From an uncultured Microbacterium sp. (GTDB lineage: Bacteria > Actinomycetota > Actinomycetes > Actinomycetales > Microbacteriaceae), in the NCBI RefSeq assembly GCF_947489255.1, contig NZ_CANLCY010000004.1, positions 62,001 to 126,000 on the forward strand: a stretch of 64,000 nt of DNA, written 5' to 3'. Made by a program: the position numbers and the translations under genes. Of the stretch, positions 46,064 through 56,899 are shown piece by piece. Positions within the stretch are counted from its first letter, which is position 1. Each line of letters begins with the position of its first letter. The notes beneath the pieces are model-generated. The model was not told where the DNA came from and did not search any database. It was given only the letters and a program-made list of their open reading frames with translations.

Positions 46064-47302
46064 TCACGGGGTGGGTGCTTCGGCGGCGACGAGGTCGACG
46101 TGGCGGCGCGTGCGACCGATCAGGATGAGCGTGGAGATCGCCTCGGTGACGGCCAGTCCCGCCGCGACGCCGACGGGGCCCAGAAGCAGCCCCGCACCGA
46201 TCATGAGAGGGATGCCGATGACGGTCGCCGTCACGGTGGCGCGCATCACCGCGTGCTGCTCGCCCGCCGGGAACAGGACATGACGCGTCATCGACGTGCG
46301 GAGCGAGAACAGGGCGAAGGCGACACCGAGCGCGAGGCAGACCGCGAACGGCGCCGCCGCCGGCTCGCCGAACATGAGGGCGCTGACGGGGGGACCGGCG
46401 AAGCCGAGCACGAGCATGCCGAGGACACCGAAGCCGCCGTGCATCAGCAGCGCCAGGCGCAGCCGCGACCGTCGCGCGGGACCCGTGACCTCGGCGGACC
46501 ACGACTGCAGGGCGTTGGCGAGGGTGAGCGGAAGGAACTGGCCGAGCTTGGCCATCTTGTCGGCCGAGGCGAAGCCGGAGGCGGCCGTCCCCGCCGACAG
46601 CACGTTCACGAGGGGCGTGGGTACCGCGGAGTACGCCCCCAGGGCGGCGTCGTTCAGAGCGACCGGCGCCCCGACACGGAAGAGTCCCGGGATCTCGCGG
46701 GCGGGCGGCCACGCCGACGGGTAGCGGCGGAGCAGGCGCAGCGAGAAGAGCGTCGTCCCGACGACCGTCACGGCGATGCCGGCGAGGGGATAGACCTCGA
46801 CGGGCGCGCCGTTGACGATGGCGAGCATGGATCCCACGGCGACCACGAGCCGCGGGATCGCGTCGTAGAAGAGGATCGAGCGCGGGTCGCCCACGCCCAC
46901 CGAGAACCACGTGAACGACAGGGCGATCATGGCCCCCTGCAGTCCCATGAGGGCGGCGAGCAGGCCGTAGCCGGGACTGGCGACGAGGGCGCAGACCACG
47001 ACGAGGGCGGGGAGGGCGACGATCGAGGTCGCCAGCCGCACGACGAGCGCGTCGCGGTACAGGCGACCGCGGCGGACGTCGTCGGCCGCGATCGACACGA
47101 GGGCCGGTCCCACCGTCGTCCAGCCGTAGGCCACGGCGATGGCGGCGAACGTGCCGATCGACTCGCCCGCGATCGCGCTGGACCAACCGTCGGGAGCCGC
47201 GCGGGAGACAGCCGGCAGGACCACGAGGGGCGATACCGCCGCGACCGCGGGGATGAGCGTGAAGCCGAACAGGCGCGACCGCAGGGACGCCGGTTCAGCC
47301 AC
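46064..47302 (-). CDS. Oligosaccharide flippase (Wzx-like)
   Basis: A 412-residue polytopic membrane protein with about 12 hydrophobic helices in the MATE/Wzx arrangement (RLFGFTLIPAVAAVSPLVVLPAVSR at the start, GLQGAMIALSFTWFSVG mid-protein). It probably flips lipid-linked oligosaccharides. GTG 47302 overlaps the preceding GT4 gene by 8 bases. It provides a route separate from the two ABC exporters. Confidence 0.82.
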   Translation of the reverse strand: MAEPASLRSRLFGFTLIPAVAAVSPLVVLPAVSRAAPDGWSSAIAGESIGTFAAIAVAYGWTTVGPALVSIAADDVRRGRLYRDALVVRLATSIVALPALVVVCALVASPGYGLLAALMGLQGAMIALSFTWFSVGVGDPRSILFYDAIPRLVVAVGSMLAIVNGAPVEVYPLAGIAVTVVGTTLFSLRLLRRYPSAWPPAREIPGLFRVGAPVALNDAALGAYSAVPTPLVNVLSAGTAASGFASADKMAKLGQFLPLTLANALQSWSAEVTGPARRSRLRLALLMHGGFGVLGMLVLGFAGPPVSALMFGEPAAAPFAVCLALGVAFALFSLRTSMTRHVLFPAGEQHAVMRATVTATVIGIPLMIGAGLLLGPVGVAAGLAVTEAISTLILIGRTRRHVDLVAAEAPTP

Positions 47303-48428
47303 GGCTATTCCTCCGCGCGGCGGTGCGACGCAACACGACCGAGAGGGCGATGGCGGCAGCCGACCAGCTGAAGCGACCCGCCCACTCTCGCCCGCCCGTG
47401 CGCAGCGCCGCGCGCTCGCCGTCGTCGAGGGACATGACGGCGAGGATCGCCCGGGCGAACACGGCGGGGTCGGTCGCGTCGGCGTAGCGCGCCCACTCGC
47501 CGCCGACTTCACGCAGCACCGCGGTGTCGTGGGCCACGACCGGTACTCCCGCGCCGAGGGCGTCGACGACGGGCAGGCCGAACCCCTCGGTGAGGGACGG
47601 GCAGGCGTAGACGTCGGCGACCTGGTAGAGCGCGCGCAGCTGGTCGTCGCTCACCCATCCCGGGAGGACGACGTCGGCCGCGAGACCGAGCCGCTCGACC
47701 GTCTGGCGCAGTGGATCGTCGGCTCCGCCTCCCCCGATGACCGTGAGGGGCCGCTGATCGGCGGGGATCCGAGCCACGGCGGCGAGAAGACCCGCGAAGT
47801 TCTTGTGCGGCATCCGGTTGCCCGTCGACAGGAGCACCGGCCTGCCGGGAAGGATGCCGAGCGGGGCGAGCAGGCGCCAGGGATCGTCGACCCCGCGGAT
47901 GTCGGACCCGCCGTTGTGCACGACCGTGATGCGCTCGCGCGGGACGCCGAGATGCTCGTGGATCGCGCTCGCCGCGGTGGCGGAGACGGTGACGACCGCC
48001 CGCGCCGTCCGCGCCGTGCGGGTCATGAGCCACGCGGTCACCGCACGCGCGAGGCGTTCGAGGCCCTCCCCGGGCACCTCGTGATAGATGACGTCGTGCA
48101 CCGAGACCACGCGGGGGACGACACCTTCGCTCAGAGGGCCGAAGTTCGCGGGGCTCCACACCAGGTCGGCATCCATCGCCTTCGCCGTTCGCTCGACCGC
48201 GACGATCTCACCCGCCGCCCACGACGCCCGGCCGTCGCCCACCCACTCGACGACGCGCACCTCACCCGGGAAGAACTTCCGCACGCCGGCGGCGCCGGAC
48301 GCCCCCGTGAGGGCCACGAAGTCGGCGTCCGGCATCTCTTCGGCGAGGCGCGGCAGGAGCTCGCGCACGTACGTCTCGGTGCCGCCGCGACCGCCGGTGT
48401 AGCCCAGCAGATCGACGAGGATCCGCAC
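47295..48428 (-). CDS. Family 4 glycosyltransferase
   Basis: A 377-residue GT-B enzyme. The N-terminal glycine-rich acceptor motif is GGRGGTETYVRELL; the donor domain has VVHNGG, LLSTGNRMPHKNF and the EGFGLPVVDALGAGVPVV segment (E-x7-D form of the usual E-x7-E). Start GTG 48428 lies 5 bases after the previous gene. Probably uses a GDP- or UDP-sugar in the cytosol. Confidence 0.88.
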   Translation of the reverse strand: MRILVDLLGYTGGRGGTETYVRELLPRLAEEMPDADFVALTGASGAAGVRKFFPGEVRVVEWVGDGRASWAAGEIVAVERTAKAMDADLVWSPANFGPLSEGVVPRVVSVHDVIYHEVPGEGLERLARAVTAWLMTRTARTARAVVTVSATAASAIHEHLGVPRERITVVHNGGSDIRGVDDPWRLLAPLGILPGRPVLLSTGNRMPHKNFAGLLAAVARIPADQRPLTVIGGGGADDPLRQTVERLGLAADVVLPGWVSDDQLRALYQVADVYACPSLTEGFGLPVVDALGAGVPVVAHDTAVLREVGGEWARYADATDPAVFARAILAVMSLDDGERAALRTGGREWAGRFSWSAAAIALSVVLRRTAARRNSRG

Positions 48429-48433
48429 GGCGA

Positions 48434-49630
48434 TCAGCTCTCGATGACGGCTTCGGGGCGCTGCTCGCGCCGGGGCGTCGTGAGCACGCCCGAGAAGAAG
48501 CTCATCATCGCGGTCTGGAATCCGAGGATGATCAGCAGCGCGCTCGGAACCGCGATGCGCACCGCTTGAGCGGCGTTCTGCTGGCCGAAGTCGAGACTGC
48601 CCCACAGGACGACCTGGACGATGCCGATGACGATGCCGAGCAGGAACAGGCCCACACCGATCAGAAGTCCGCGTTCGGCCGACCACTTCGCCACGATGCG
48701 GCGATAGCGCTCACTGGTCGGCAGGAACCCCTCCTGGGTGGCATAGAGCTTGGTCAGCCAGAAGAACAGCAGCGATTGGAATCCGATCACGCACAGGGCG
48801 CTCGCGTAGACCATCGTGGTCACATCGAACCCGACGCCGCCGACGTTGATCCCGCCGAAGGCGAGGACCCCCACCGCGATCGCGCCGAGGAAGAACGCCA
48901 CCAGGCCCGGGTAGACGAACAGCCACCGCGGGGCGAACAGGAGCAGGAAGCGCAGGTGGCGCCACCCGTCGTGCCAGCTGCGCAGGTGCGGCGGACGCGA
49001 CCGCCCGTCCTTCTTCAGGGTCGTCGGGACCTCTTCGATGCGGTAGCGCTTGAGGGAGGCGCGGACGACCATCTCGGAGGCGAACTCCATGCCCGTGGTC
49101 TGCAGGTCGAGCTGACGGATGCGCGCCCGGTTGAAGCCGCGCAGGCCGCAGTGGAAGTCGCGGATGCCGGGACGGAAGAACAATTCGCCGATGAACGACA
49201 GGACAGGGTTGCCGAGGTACTTGTGCAGCGGGGGCATGGCGCCCGGGGCGATGCCGCCGCGGAAACGGTTGCCCATGACGAGGTCGGCTCCGGCGCGCAG
49301 ACGGTCCACGAACGGCTCGAGGTTCTCGAAGTCGTAGCTGTCGTCGGCGTCAGCCATGATGACGTAGGTTCCGCGCGCCTGTTCGATGCCGTTGATGAGG
49401 GCCGCGCCGTAGCCTCGGCGCGGGGCGTGCGACACCCGGGCGCCGAGTCCCTCGGCGATCGCCTGGGAGCCGTCGGTGCTGCCGTTGTCGGAGATGAGGA
49501 CCTCACCGCGGATTCCGCTGCGCTGCAGGAAGCCCTGCGCCTTGCGGATGCAGACCTCGAGGGTCTCGGCCTCGTTGAGGCAGGGCATGAGGATCGTCAG
49601 TTCGACGTCCGTGGAAGCGGGAGTGGTCAC
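48434..49630 (-). CDS. Membrane-anchored family 2 glycosyltransferase
   Basis: A 398-residue protein. The GT-A domain (about 1-235) has LMPCLNEAETLE, ISDNGSTDGS and the MADADDSYDF acidic motif. Four hydrophobic helices follow in the C-terminal 160 residues, as in ArnC/GtrB-like polyprenyl-phosphate glycosyltransferases. It overlaps the upstream GT4 gene by GTGA. Confidence 0.85.
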   Translation of the reverse strand: MTTPASTDVELTILMPCLNEAETLEVCIRKAQGFLQRSGIRGEVLISDNGSTDGSQAIAEGLGARVSHAPRRGYGAALINGIEQARGTYVIMADADDSYDFENLEPFVDRLRAGADLVMGNRFRGGIAPGAMPPLHKYLGNPVLSFIGELFFRPGIRDFHCGLRGFNRARIRQLDLQTTGMEFASEMVVRASLKRYRIEEVPTTLKKDGRSRPPHLRSWHDGWRHLRFLLLFAPRWLFVYPGLVAFFLGAIAVGVLAFGGINVGGVGFDVTTMVYASALCVIGFQSLLFFWLTKLYATQEGFLPTSERYRRIVAKWSAERGLLIGVGLFLLGIVIGIVQVVLWGSLDFGQQNAAQAVRIAVPSALLIILGFQTAMMSFFSGVLTTPRREQRPEAVIES

Positions 49631-50823
49631 GGGCTGTCTTCTTTCGTCTTCACCGAGGAGGGTGTCGGCAGCGGCAGTGCCGACAGGATCCCTTCCACGG
49701 TGCGGCGGATGGTGCGGGTGCCGACGGCGGCGTCGTACCAGGCGCGCGAAGAGCGGCGCAGGTCGTCGCCGCCGTCGACGGCGACCCGGATGGCCCGGGC
49801 GAGGTCGGCGGGCGAGGTGGTCGGGGAGACGACGCCGTTGACGCCGTCGTCGATGAGTTCGGTGGAGGCGTTGCCCTCGTCGGCGACGAGCACGACGGGA
49901 ACGCCGTGGGCGTTGGCCTCGACGACGACGAGTCCGTAGCCCTCGCGGCGCGAGGGGTTCGCCAGGCAGGCTGCGCCATGGAGCAGGTCGTTCAGTTCGG
50001 CATCCGAGACGAAGCCGGGGAAGCGCGTCCAGGCCTCGCCGCCCACGCGGCGGACTTCGGCGCGCACGGCATCCGTACTCGGGCCGGTGCCCAACACGAC
50101 AAGCCGCAGGTCGGGGATGCTCTCGCGGGCCGCGGCCACGGCGGCGGGCAGGACCTCGACGCGCTTGTCGGGGATGTGGCGACCGACGTAGAGCACGTAC
50201 GGCGGGGCGGCTGCCGGACCCGGCTGCGGGACCTCGACGGCTCCGTCGATGAGTCCGGGACTGACCAGGGGGGCTGTGCGCAGGCCCTCCCGGCGCAGGC
50301 GGGTGGCCGAGAGCTGGGAGTGGCACGTCGCGAGCGGCGTGATCGCGATGGCGGCGCGTTGCAGGATCCACGCGATCGTGCCGGTCACCGCGCCGGAGTA
50401 CTCGACCCACTGCCGACGATGCCAGACCTCGAGATAGTCGACGACGAGCTTCGTGCCGGAGCCCACGAGCGCGAGTCGGGCGGCGAAGACGTTGAAGATC
50501 GGCAGAGCGCTGACGATGACCGCGCCGTAGCGGCGACGACGGCGGACGAGAGCGGCGAACAGCGACGTGGCGTAGCGGAGAGCCGCGGGGATGCGCCGCA
50601 CCCCGTCATCCGAATAGAGCGAGAGTCGCCCGGTGACGGGGACGATGCGGAACCCGTCCTCGACCGGCACGGGACCGTCCCACTGTGTCGCGGTGATGTA
50701 GTCGACCTCGAGACCCTTCAGACCGAGCTCGACGGCTTGCGCGCGGTACTGCCGCTCGCCCCCTCCGGTGGAATAGGGGAAGAGGCAGTCGTAGGCGACG
50801 GCGACGGTGCTCTCGCGCGACAC
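49627..50823 (-). CDS. Family 4 glycosyltransferase
   Basis: A 398-residue GT-B enzyme with the N-terminal STGGGERQYRAQA motif, donor-domain VLYVGRHIPDKRVEVL and the RREGYGLVVVEANAHGVPVVL E-x7-E segment. GTG 50823 lies one base after the stop of the DUF6541 gene, so the genes are coupled. The substrate is unknown. Confidence 0.88.
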   Translation of the reverse strand: MSRESTVAVAYDCLFPYSTGGGERQYRAQAVELGLKGLEVDYITATQWDGPVPVEDGFRIVPVTGRLSLYSDDGVRRIPAALRYATSLFAALVRRRRRYGAVIVSALPIFNVFAARLALVGSGTKLVVDYLEVWHRRQWVEYSGAVTGTIAWILQRAAIAITPLATCHSQLSATRLRREGLRTAPLVSPGLIDGAVEVPQPGPAAAPPYVLYVGRHIPDKRVEVLPAAVAAARESIPDLRLVVLGTGPSTDAVRAEVRRVGGEAWTRFPGFVSDAELNDLLHGAACLANPSRREGYGLVVVEANAHGVPVVLVADEGNASTELIDDGVNGVVSPTTSPADLARAIRVAVDGGDDLRRSSRAWYDAAVGTRTIRRTVEGILSALPLPTPSSVKTKEDSP

Positions 50824-50824
50824 G

Positions 50825-52750
50825 TCAGCACCCCTCGATCTTGAACAGGCGCGCCGAGGGCCCCTCGGAGTCGACCAGCACGAGATGCTCCGACGGTGAG
50901 AGGTTGTACAGACCCTGGCGCTCGAGGCCGACGCCGGGGTTGTTCCAGACGTTCTGCGCGCCGAAGTCGAGCACGTAATCGACGCCCAGACGGTCGACGA
51001 CCTCGCACACGCGCGGGTCGGAGTCGATGGCGCTCAGGCGGTTGTCGAGGTACTCCTCGTCAGTCCCGATCGCGCCGAAGACGTGCTTACGGAGCACCTC
51101 GCGGTCGCCGATCGCGTACGCCAGGGACGCCCCTGTCCAGGGGCTGCCGGCGATCACCGCGTCGGCGGGGGTGGTCTCGGGCAGACGCTCCAGCAGCGCC
51201 TCCTCGTTGCTCGTGAGCAGCGGTGAGGTGGCATCGAGCGCGTACGCGCCGCGCGCGTCGGCCGCCGTGCGGAGGATGTTCGGGCTGACCCCGACGGAGA
51301 ACACAGCGAGAACACCGACCCCGGCGACCGCCGCACGCAGCACGCGCCCGGCGCGGGCGCGCGCGAGGACGCGAGCGACGGCGTCGGCGATCGTGACCGC
51401 ACCGAGGACGGCGACCGGGATGCCGGCGGCCGGCAGGAGCGCCGCGAGGCGGTAGGAGTCGTTGTACCAGGGGTTCGTCAGGAACTCGCGGAGCGCATTG
51501 CCGCCGGCGGTGCCCGAAGCCACGACGAAGAGCACCGTCGCGACCGCCATCGGCGCCGCGACGACGAGGAGGCGCGGTCGGCGCACGATGGCGAAGACGC
51601 CCACCGCGATCATCACCGAGACCGTGAGGGTGATCGTGTAGCCGCCCGGCGAGAGGAGCAGTGCCTCTCCGACCGCGCGGGCCGTGGTCTGCCACGGCGC
51701 CCAGATCGACATCTCGGCGTTGGTGCGCATGACCCGCCACAGCACGCCGAGCACGACGAGCAGCGCCAGCAGGATCGCCGTGGTCGACATCCACCGACGG
51801 CGGGAAGGATGCCGCACCGCACGGCCGACCAGCTCGACGACGGCGATGCCCGCGCCCAGGGCCGCCATCGACAGGAACGCGTTCGGATGGGCCAGGCCCA
51901 CGCCCGCGGCCGCCACGAGCAACAGAACGGCGGCGCGCACCCGAGCGGCCGACCCGGTCGCTCGCAGGAGGTGCACCACCACGGCGACGCCACCCGGGAG
52001 CACCGCGTAGCCCATGGCGTTCGGGTAGAGGACGCCGAAGAACATCAGCAGCAGCGGGAATGCGCCGAACCCGGTCGACAGGGCCGCGGCGCTGACGACG
52101 ACGGCCGTGCGCTCGGATAGCAGCACGGTGCTGAGGGCCACCACCGAGATCGGCCAGGCGACCGCCGCGAGCGCGATGTTGGCGGCGTTGACGGCGACCG
52201 GCACGGACGCGCCCGTCACCTGGGCGGCGAGCGCGGCCACCGTGTGCCAGCCGTTGGGATAGAACCCGATGTCGGAGGTGAGACCGATGTGGAAGGCCGA
52301 CGCGTCGCCCGTGTCGACGGCGAACGCCACCGTGTTCAGATGGACGATCGCGTCGAAGGTCTGCGAGATGTGCGCGGGACCGCCGAAGACCCAGGCGAGT
52401 TGGAGGGCGATGACGACGCCCGCGCCGATCAGCGACAGGCTGCCCCACAGCGCCGTCCGGGCGGAGGTCGGCGCCTCCGTCTCGCGACCGACCCAGCGGC
52501 GCAGCCCGAAGGCGGCCGCGGCGGCGACGACAGTGACGATCGCGACGGGGACGATCGACCACGACAGTCCCGCGAGGGGCGCGGCGATCGCGGCGACGGC
52601 GAGGATCGCGATCGAGACGACGGGTGCCAGGGTCAGGATGCTCAGGCGCCGCACGCCCCATCCGGCTGCGAGAACGGCGATTCCGGGGACGACGAGAGCG
52701 ACGATCGAGATGATCAGCGGCATCACGATCACCCACCAGGAATCGCTCAT
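50825..52750 (-). CDS. DUF6541-type polytopic membrane protein (GT-C-like)
   Basis: A 641-residue protein with about 14 hydrophobic helices, an extracytoplasmic motif (HISQTFDAIVHLNTVAFAVDTGDAS) and the late WYNDSYRLAALLP, seen in actinobacterial envelope proteins resembling GT-C arabinosyl/mannosyltransferases. The soluble C-terminal ~130 residues are probably outside the membrane. It is the first gene of the six-gene operon down to 45058; TAGCAT at 52784-52789 would give a ~27-base leader containing GGGAG. Confidence 0.72.
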   Translation of the reverse strand: MSDSWWVIVMPLIISIVALVVPGIAVLAAGWGVRRLSILTLAPVVSIAILAVAAIAAPLAGLSWSIVPVAIVTVVAAAAAFGLRRWVGRETEAPTSARTALWGSLSLIGAGVVIALQLAWVFGGPAHISQTFDAIVHLNTVAFAVDTGDASAFHIGLTSDIGFYPNGWHTVAALAAQVTGASVPVAVNAANIALAAVAWPISVVALSTVLLSERTAVVVSAAALSTGFGAFPLLLMFFGVLYPNAMGYAVLPGGVAVVVHLLRATGSAARVRAAVLLLVAAAGVGLAHPNAFLSMAALGAGIAVVELVGRAVRHPSRRRWMSTTAILLALLVVLGVLWRVMRTNAEMSIWAPWQTTARAVGEALLLSPGGYTITLTVSVMIAVGVFAIVRRPRLLVVAAPMAVATVLFVVASGTAGGNALREFLTNPWYNDSYRLAALLPAAGIPVAVLGAVTIADAVARVLARARAGRVLRAAVAGVGVLAVFSVGVSPNILRTAADARGAYALDATSPLLTSNEEALLERLPETTPADAVIAGSPWTGASLAYAIGDREVLRKHVFGAIGTDEEYLDNRLSAIDSDPRVCEVVDRLGVDYVLDFGAQNVWNNPGVGLERQGLYNLSPSEHLVLVDSEGPSARLFKIEGC

Positions 52751-52783
52751 GCACTCCCATTTCTCGCTGGACGACAGTCAGCC

Positions 52784-52789
52784 ATGCTA
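52784..52789 (-). promoter_or_regulatory. Candidate -10 box of the DUF6541-GT operon
   Basis: TAGCAT on the minus strand, 33 bases before the ATG at 52750. Confidence 0.4.
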
Positions 52790-52790
52790 A

Positions 52791-54035
<1,245 letters not shown>

Positions 54036-54042
54036 CCGCTTC

Positions 54043-56085
54043 GTGCGTCTGACGCTGCGCCCGCAGACCCGCCCGTCGATCGACGGGCGGGCGGACGAGG
54101 GGCGCTGGGCATATCGGCCCGACCTCGACGGCCTCCGCGCCGTCGCCATCCTCCTCGTCGTCACGTATCACGTGTGGTTCGGACGCGTTTCGGGCGGGGT
54201 CGACGTCTTCCTGATGCTGTCGGCGTTCTTCCTCACGCGCGGCTTCGTCCGGCGGATGGCGGGGCCGACCCCCGTCCGACCGGTCCGCCATCTGGTCGGC
54301 ATCTTCCGCCGACTGCTCCCGGCCGCGGCGGTGACGCTCACAGGCGTCCTGGCCCTCGCCTGGCTCGCGTACCCGCCCACCGCCTGGCGCGCGATCTGGG
54401 ATCAGACCTGGGCGTCGCTCGCGTACCTGCAGAACTGGGCGCTCGCGGCGGATGCCGTGGACTACTACGCCCGCACCGAGATCCCGAGTCCTCTGCAGCA
54501 TTTCTGGTCGATGTCGGTCCAGGGACAGGCATTCGTGCTGTGGGTCGGGCTGCTGGCGCTCTGCCAGCTCATCGTGCGTCGGCACGGGCTCTCGCCGGAT
54601 CGGGTCGTGGCCGCGGTTTTCGGCGTCGTCTTCGCGATGTCGTTCCTCTACTCGGTCGTGCGCACCGCGGCGGCGCAGGAGATGGCGTACTTCGACACGG
54701 GGGCCCGGCTGTGGGAGTTCGCGGCGGGGTCGCTCCTGGTCGTCGCCCTTCCCCACGTTCGCGTGAACGCCGTCGCCCGGGCGGTTCTCGGATGGGCCGG
54801 CCTCGGCGGCCTGCTCGTCCTGGGCGCCGTTCTCGACGTACGCGGCGGCTTCCCGGGGTTCCTCGCGCTGTGGCCGGTCCTGTGCGCCGCGGCGATCGTC
54901 GTGTCGGGTTCCGGCGACGACGGGGGACGGGGACCGGCGCGGGTGTTGTCCTCCGGCCCGCTGCAGGCGGTGGGGCGCGACGCCTACGCGCTGTATCTCG
55001 TGCATTGGCCGATCCTCGTGACGTTCCAAGTCGTCAACGACCGGGTCGAGGTCGGTCTCGTCGGCGGTGCCGCGATCATCGCTCTGTCGCTCCTGCTCGC
55101 GCGCGCCGTGACGTGGGCGGTGGACCGACCGGTGCGAGCGTGGCGGCGCACGGACAGCTCGCCCCTGGTGCCGCTCGCTGTGGTCGCCGTCGCCGTGAGC
55201 GTGGTCGCCCTTCCCCTCGGCGCCTGGCAGGTGTCGACGTGGGTGAAGGATCGTGCGATCGAGGCGCAGGCCGTGCGGGACAACCCCGGTGCGGGGGTGC
55301 TGCGCGATCCGTCGCTCGCCGAGATCCCGGCCGATGCCGAACTGCTGCCCGTGCCGACGCTCCTCGACGACGAGTGGACCCAGCTGGAGAACCCGTGCGC
55401 GGGGCGATGGAGCGTCGACACCGAGATCCTCTTCGGCACGTGCTTCGAGACCGCGCGGACCGCCCGGGCCGGTTTCACGGTCGCGGTCATCGGCGACTCG
55501 CACGCGCAGCAGATCACCGGGGCGCTGCTCCCCGTGGCGGAGGAGAACGGGTGGGGCGTCGTGAGTCTCATCAAGGGCGGCTGCTCGATGGGACTCACCG
55601 AACCCGGCATGGACGAGCGTTGCGACGCGTGGCGCGAGGAGGCGATCGAGCTCGTCGAGCGGGTCGTGCCCGACGCCGTCATGACGGTGGTCACGCGCTC
55701 CGACGCGGGGGAGGACGACGAAGTCCTGCGCCCCGGCATCGAGCTGTTCGTGGATCGCATGGGCGATGCCGGCATCCCGGTCCTGGCGGTGCGCGACAAC
55801 CCGCGGTTCGCGTTCGACATGTACGGCTGCGTCATCGCCGCCGACGATGCGCTCGACTGCGCCACCCCGCGTGCGGCCTCGCTGGCCGACGAGAACCCCG
55901 CCCTCGTGCTCGAGCGTCCCGGCGTCGACCTGCTCGACCTCACGCCCTGGATCTGCCCCGACGACCTGTGCGTCGGCGTGATCGGCAACGTGGCCGTGTA
56001 TCGCGACGACAACCACCTGACCCGCACCTACGCCCGCACCCTCGCCCCCTCCCTGGCCGAGCAGCTTCCATCCAGGCTCGGATGA
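54043..56085 (+). CDS. OafA/YrhL-type acyltransferase with SGNH domain
   Basis: A 680-residue membrane protein. About ten transmembrane helices (about 20-410) carry the acyltransferase-3 pattern LDGLRAVAILLVVTYHVW. A C-terminal SGNH hydrolase-like domain follows, with GDSH near residue 485 and DDNHLT near 655. Such proteins O-acylate surface polysaccharides. Start GTG 54043 is 7 bases after the glf stop, so it probably decorates the galactofuranose polymer. Confidence 0.88.
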   Translation: MRLTLRPQTRPSIDGRADEGRWAYRPDLDGLRAVAILLVVTYHVWFGRVSGGVDVFLMLSAFFLTRGFVRRMAGPTPVRPVRHLVGIFRRLLPAAAVTLTGVLALAWLAYPPTAWRAIWDQTWASLAYLQNWALAADAVDYYARTEIPSPLQHFWSMSVQGQAFVLWVGLLALCQLIVRRHGLSPDRVVAAVFGVVFAMSFLYSVVRTAAAQEMAYFDTGARLWEFAAGSLLVVALPHVRVNAVARAVLGWAGLGGLLVLGAVLDVRGGFPGFLALWPVLCAAAIVVSGSGDDGGRGPARVLSSGPLQAVGRDAYALYLVHWPILVTFQVVNDRVEVGLVGGAAIIALSLLLARAVTWAVDRPVRAWRRTDSSPLVPLAVVAVAVSVVALPLGAWQVSTWVKDRAIEAQAVRDNPGAGVLRDPSLAEIPADAELLPVPTLLDDEWTQLENPCAGRWSVDTEILFGTCFETARTARAGFTVAVIGDSHAQQITGALLPVAEENGWGVVSLIKGGCSMGLTEPGMDERCDAWREEAIELVERVVPDAVMTVVTRSDAGEDDEVLRPGIELFVDRMGDAGIPVLAVRDNPRFAFDMYGCVIAADDALDCATPRAASLADENPALVLERPGVDLLDLTPWICPDDLCVGVIGNVAVYRDDNHLTRTYARTLAPSLAEQLPSRLG

Positions 56086-56095
56086 CGGGCCCGCG

Positions 56096-56101
56096 TAGGA
56101 T
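56096..56101 (+). promoter_or_regulatory. Candidate -10 box, leaderless start of wzm2
   Basis: TAGGAT, 6 bases before the GTG at 56108; it favours that GTG over GTG 56105. Confidence 0.55.
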
Positions 56102-56107
56102 TCCGTG

Positions 56108-56899
56108 GTGACCTCCGCCGCCGTCGGCGCCCCCGGATCGGTGCGGCGCTCGCTCCACTCCCTGTGGCTGCTGTCGGCGCGCGACCTTCGCGTGCGCTAC
56201 TCGACCAGTGCCCTGGGCTACCTGTGGTCGGTGCTGGACCCGCTGGTGATGACCGGCATCTACTGGTTCGTCTTCACCCAGGTCTTCCACCGATCGGTGG
56301 GGGAGGATCCGTACATCGTCTTCCTCATCACGGCCCTGCTGCCGTGGGTGTGGTTCAACTCCGCGGTCACCGATTTCACGAAAGCGTTCAAGAAGGACGC
56401 CCGCCTGGTGCGCTCGACCTCGATCCCGCGGTGGATCTGGGTGAATCGGATCGTGCTGAGCAAGGGCATCGAGTTCTTGTTCTCCCTGCCGGTGCTCGCC
56501 CTGTTCGCCGTCTTCGGCGGAGCCCAGGTGTCGTGGGCGTTGCTCGCCTTCCCCCTCGCCGTGCTGCTGCAGACGACCCTGCTGGTCGGACTCGGTCTGA
56601 TCGTCGCCCCCCTGTGCGTGATGTTCGGCGACCTCGAGCGCACCACGCGCCTCGTCCTGCGCGCGCTGTTCTACGCCTCGCCCATCATCTACGGCGTCGG
56701 CAACCTCCCCGGGGTGTTCGCCGACATCGCCGCGTTCAATCCGCTGGCCGGCATCTTCACCCTGTATCGCGTGGGGTTCTTCCCCGACCAGTGGGACACC
56801 CTGACCGTCGTCGTGGGCGCGGCGGTGAGTCTCGGCATCCTGGCCATCGGTCTGGTCGTGTTCCCGCGGCTCGAGCGTCCCGTGCTGAAGGAGCTGTGA
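56108..56899 (+). CDS. ABC-2 polysaccharide exporter permease (Wzm-like) 2
   Basis: A 263-residue permease with six helices and the family motif LLSARDLRVRYSTSALGYLWSVLDPL. It resembles RfbD (Rv3783), the permease for mycobacterial lipid-linked galactan (from memory). ATGA overlap with the ATPase gene. Confidence 0.9.
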   Translation: MTSAAVGAPGSVRRSLHSLWLLSARDLRVRYSTSALGYLWSVLDPLVMTGIYWFVFTQVFHRSVGEDPYIVFLITALLPWVWFNSAVTDFTKAFKKDARLVRSTSIPRWIWVNRIVLSKGIEFLFSLPVLALFAVFGGAQVSWALLAFPLAVLLQTTLLVGLGLIVAPLCVMFGDLERTTRLVLRALFYASPIIYGVGNLPGVFADIAAFNPLAGIFTLYRVGFFPDQWDTLTVVVGAAVSLGILAIGLVVFPRLERPVLKEL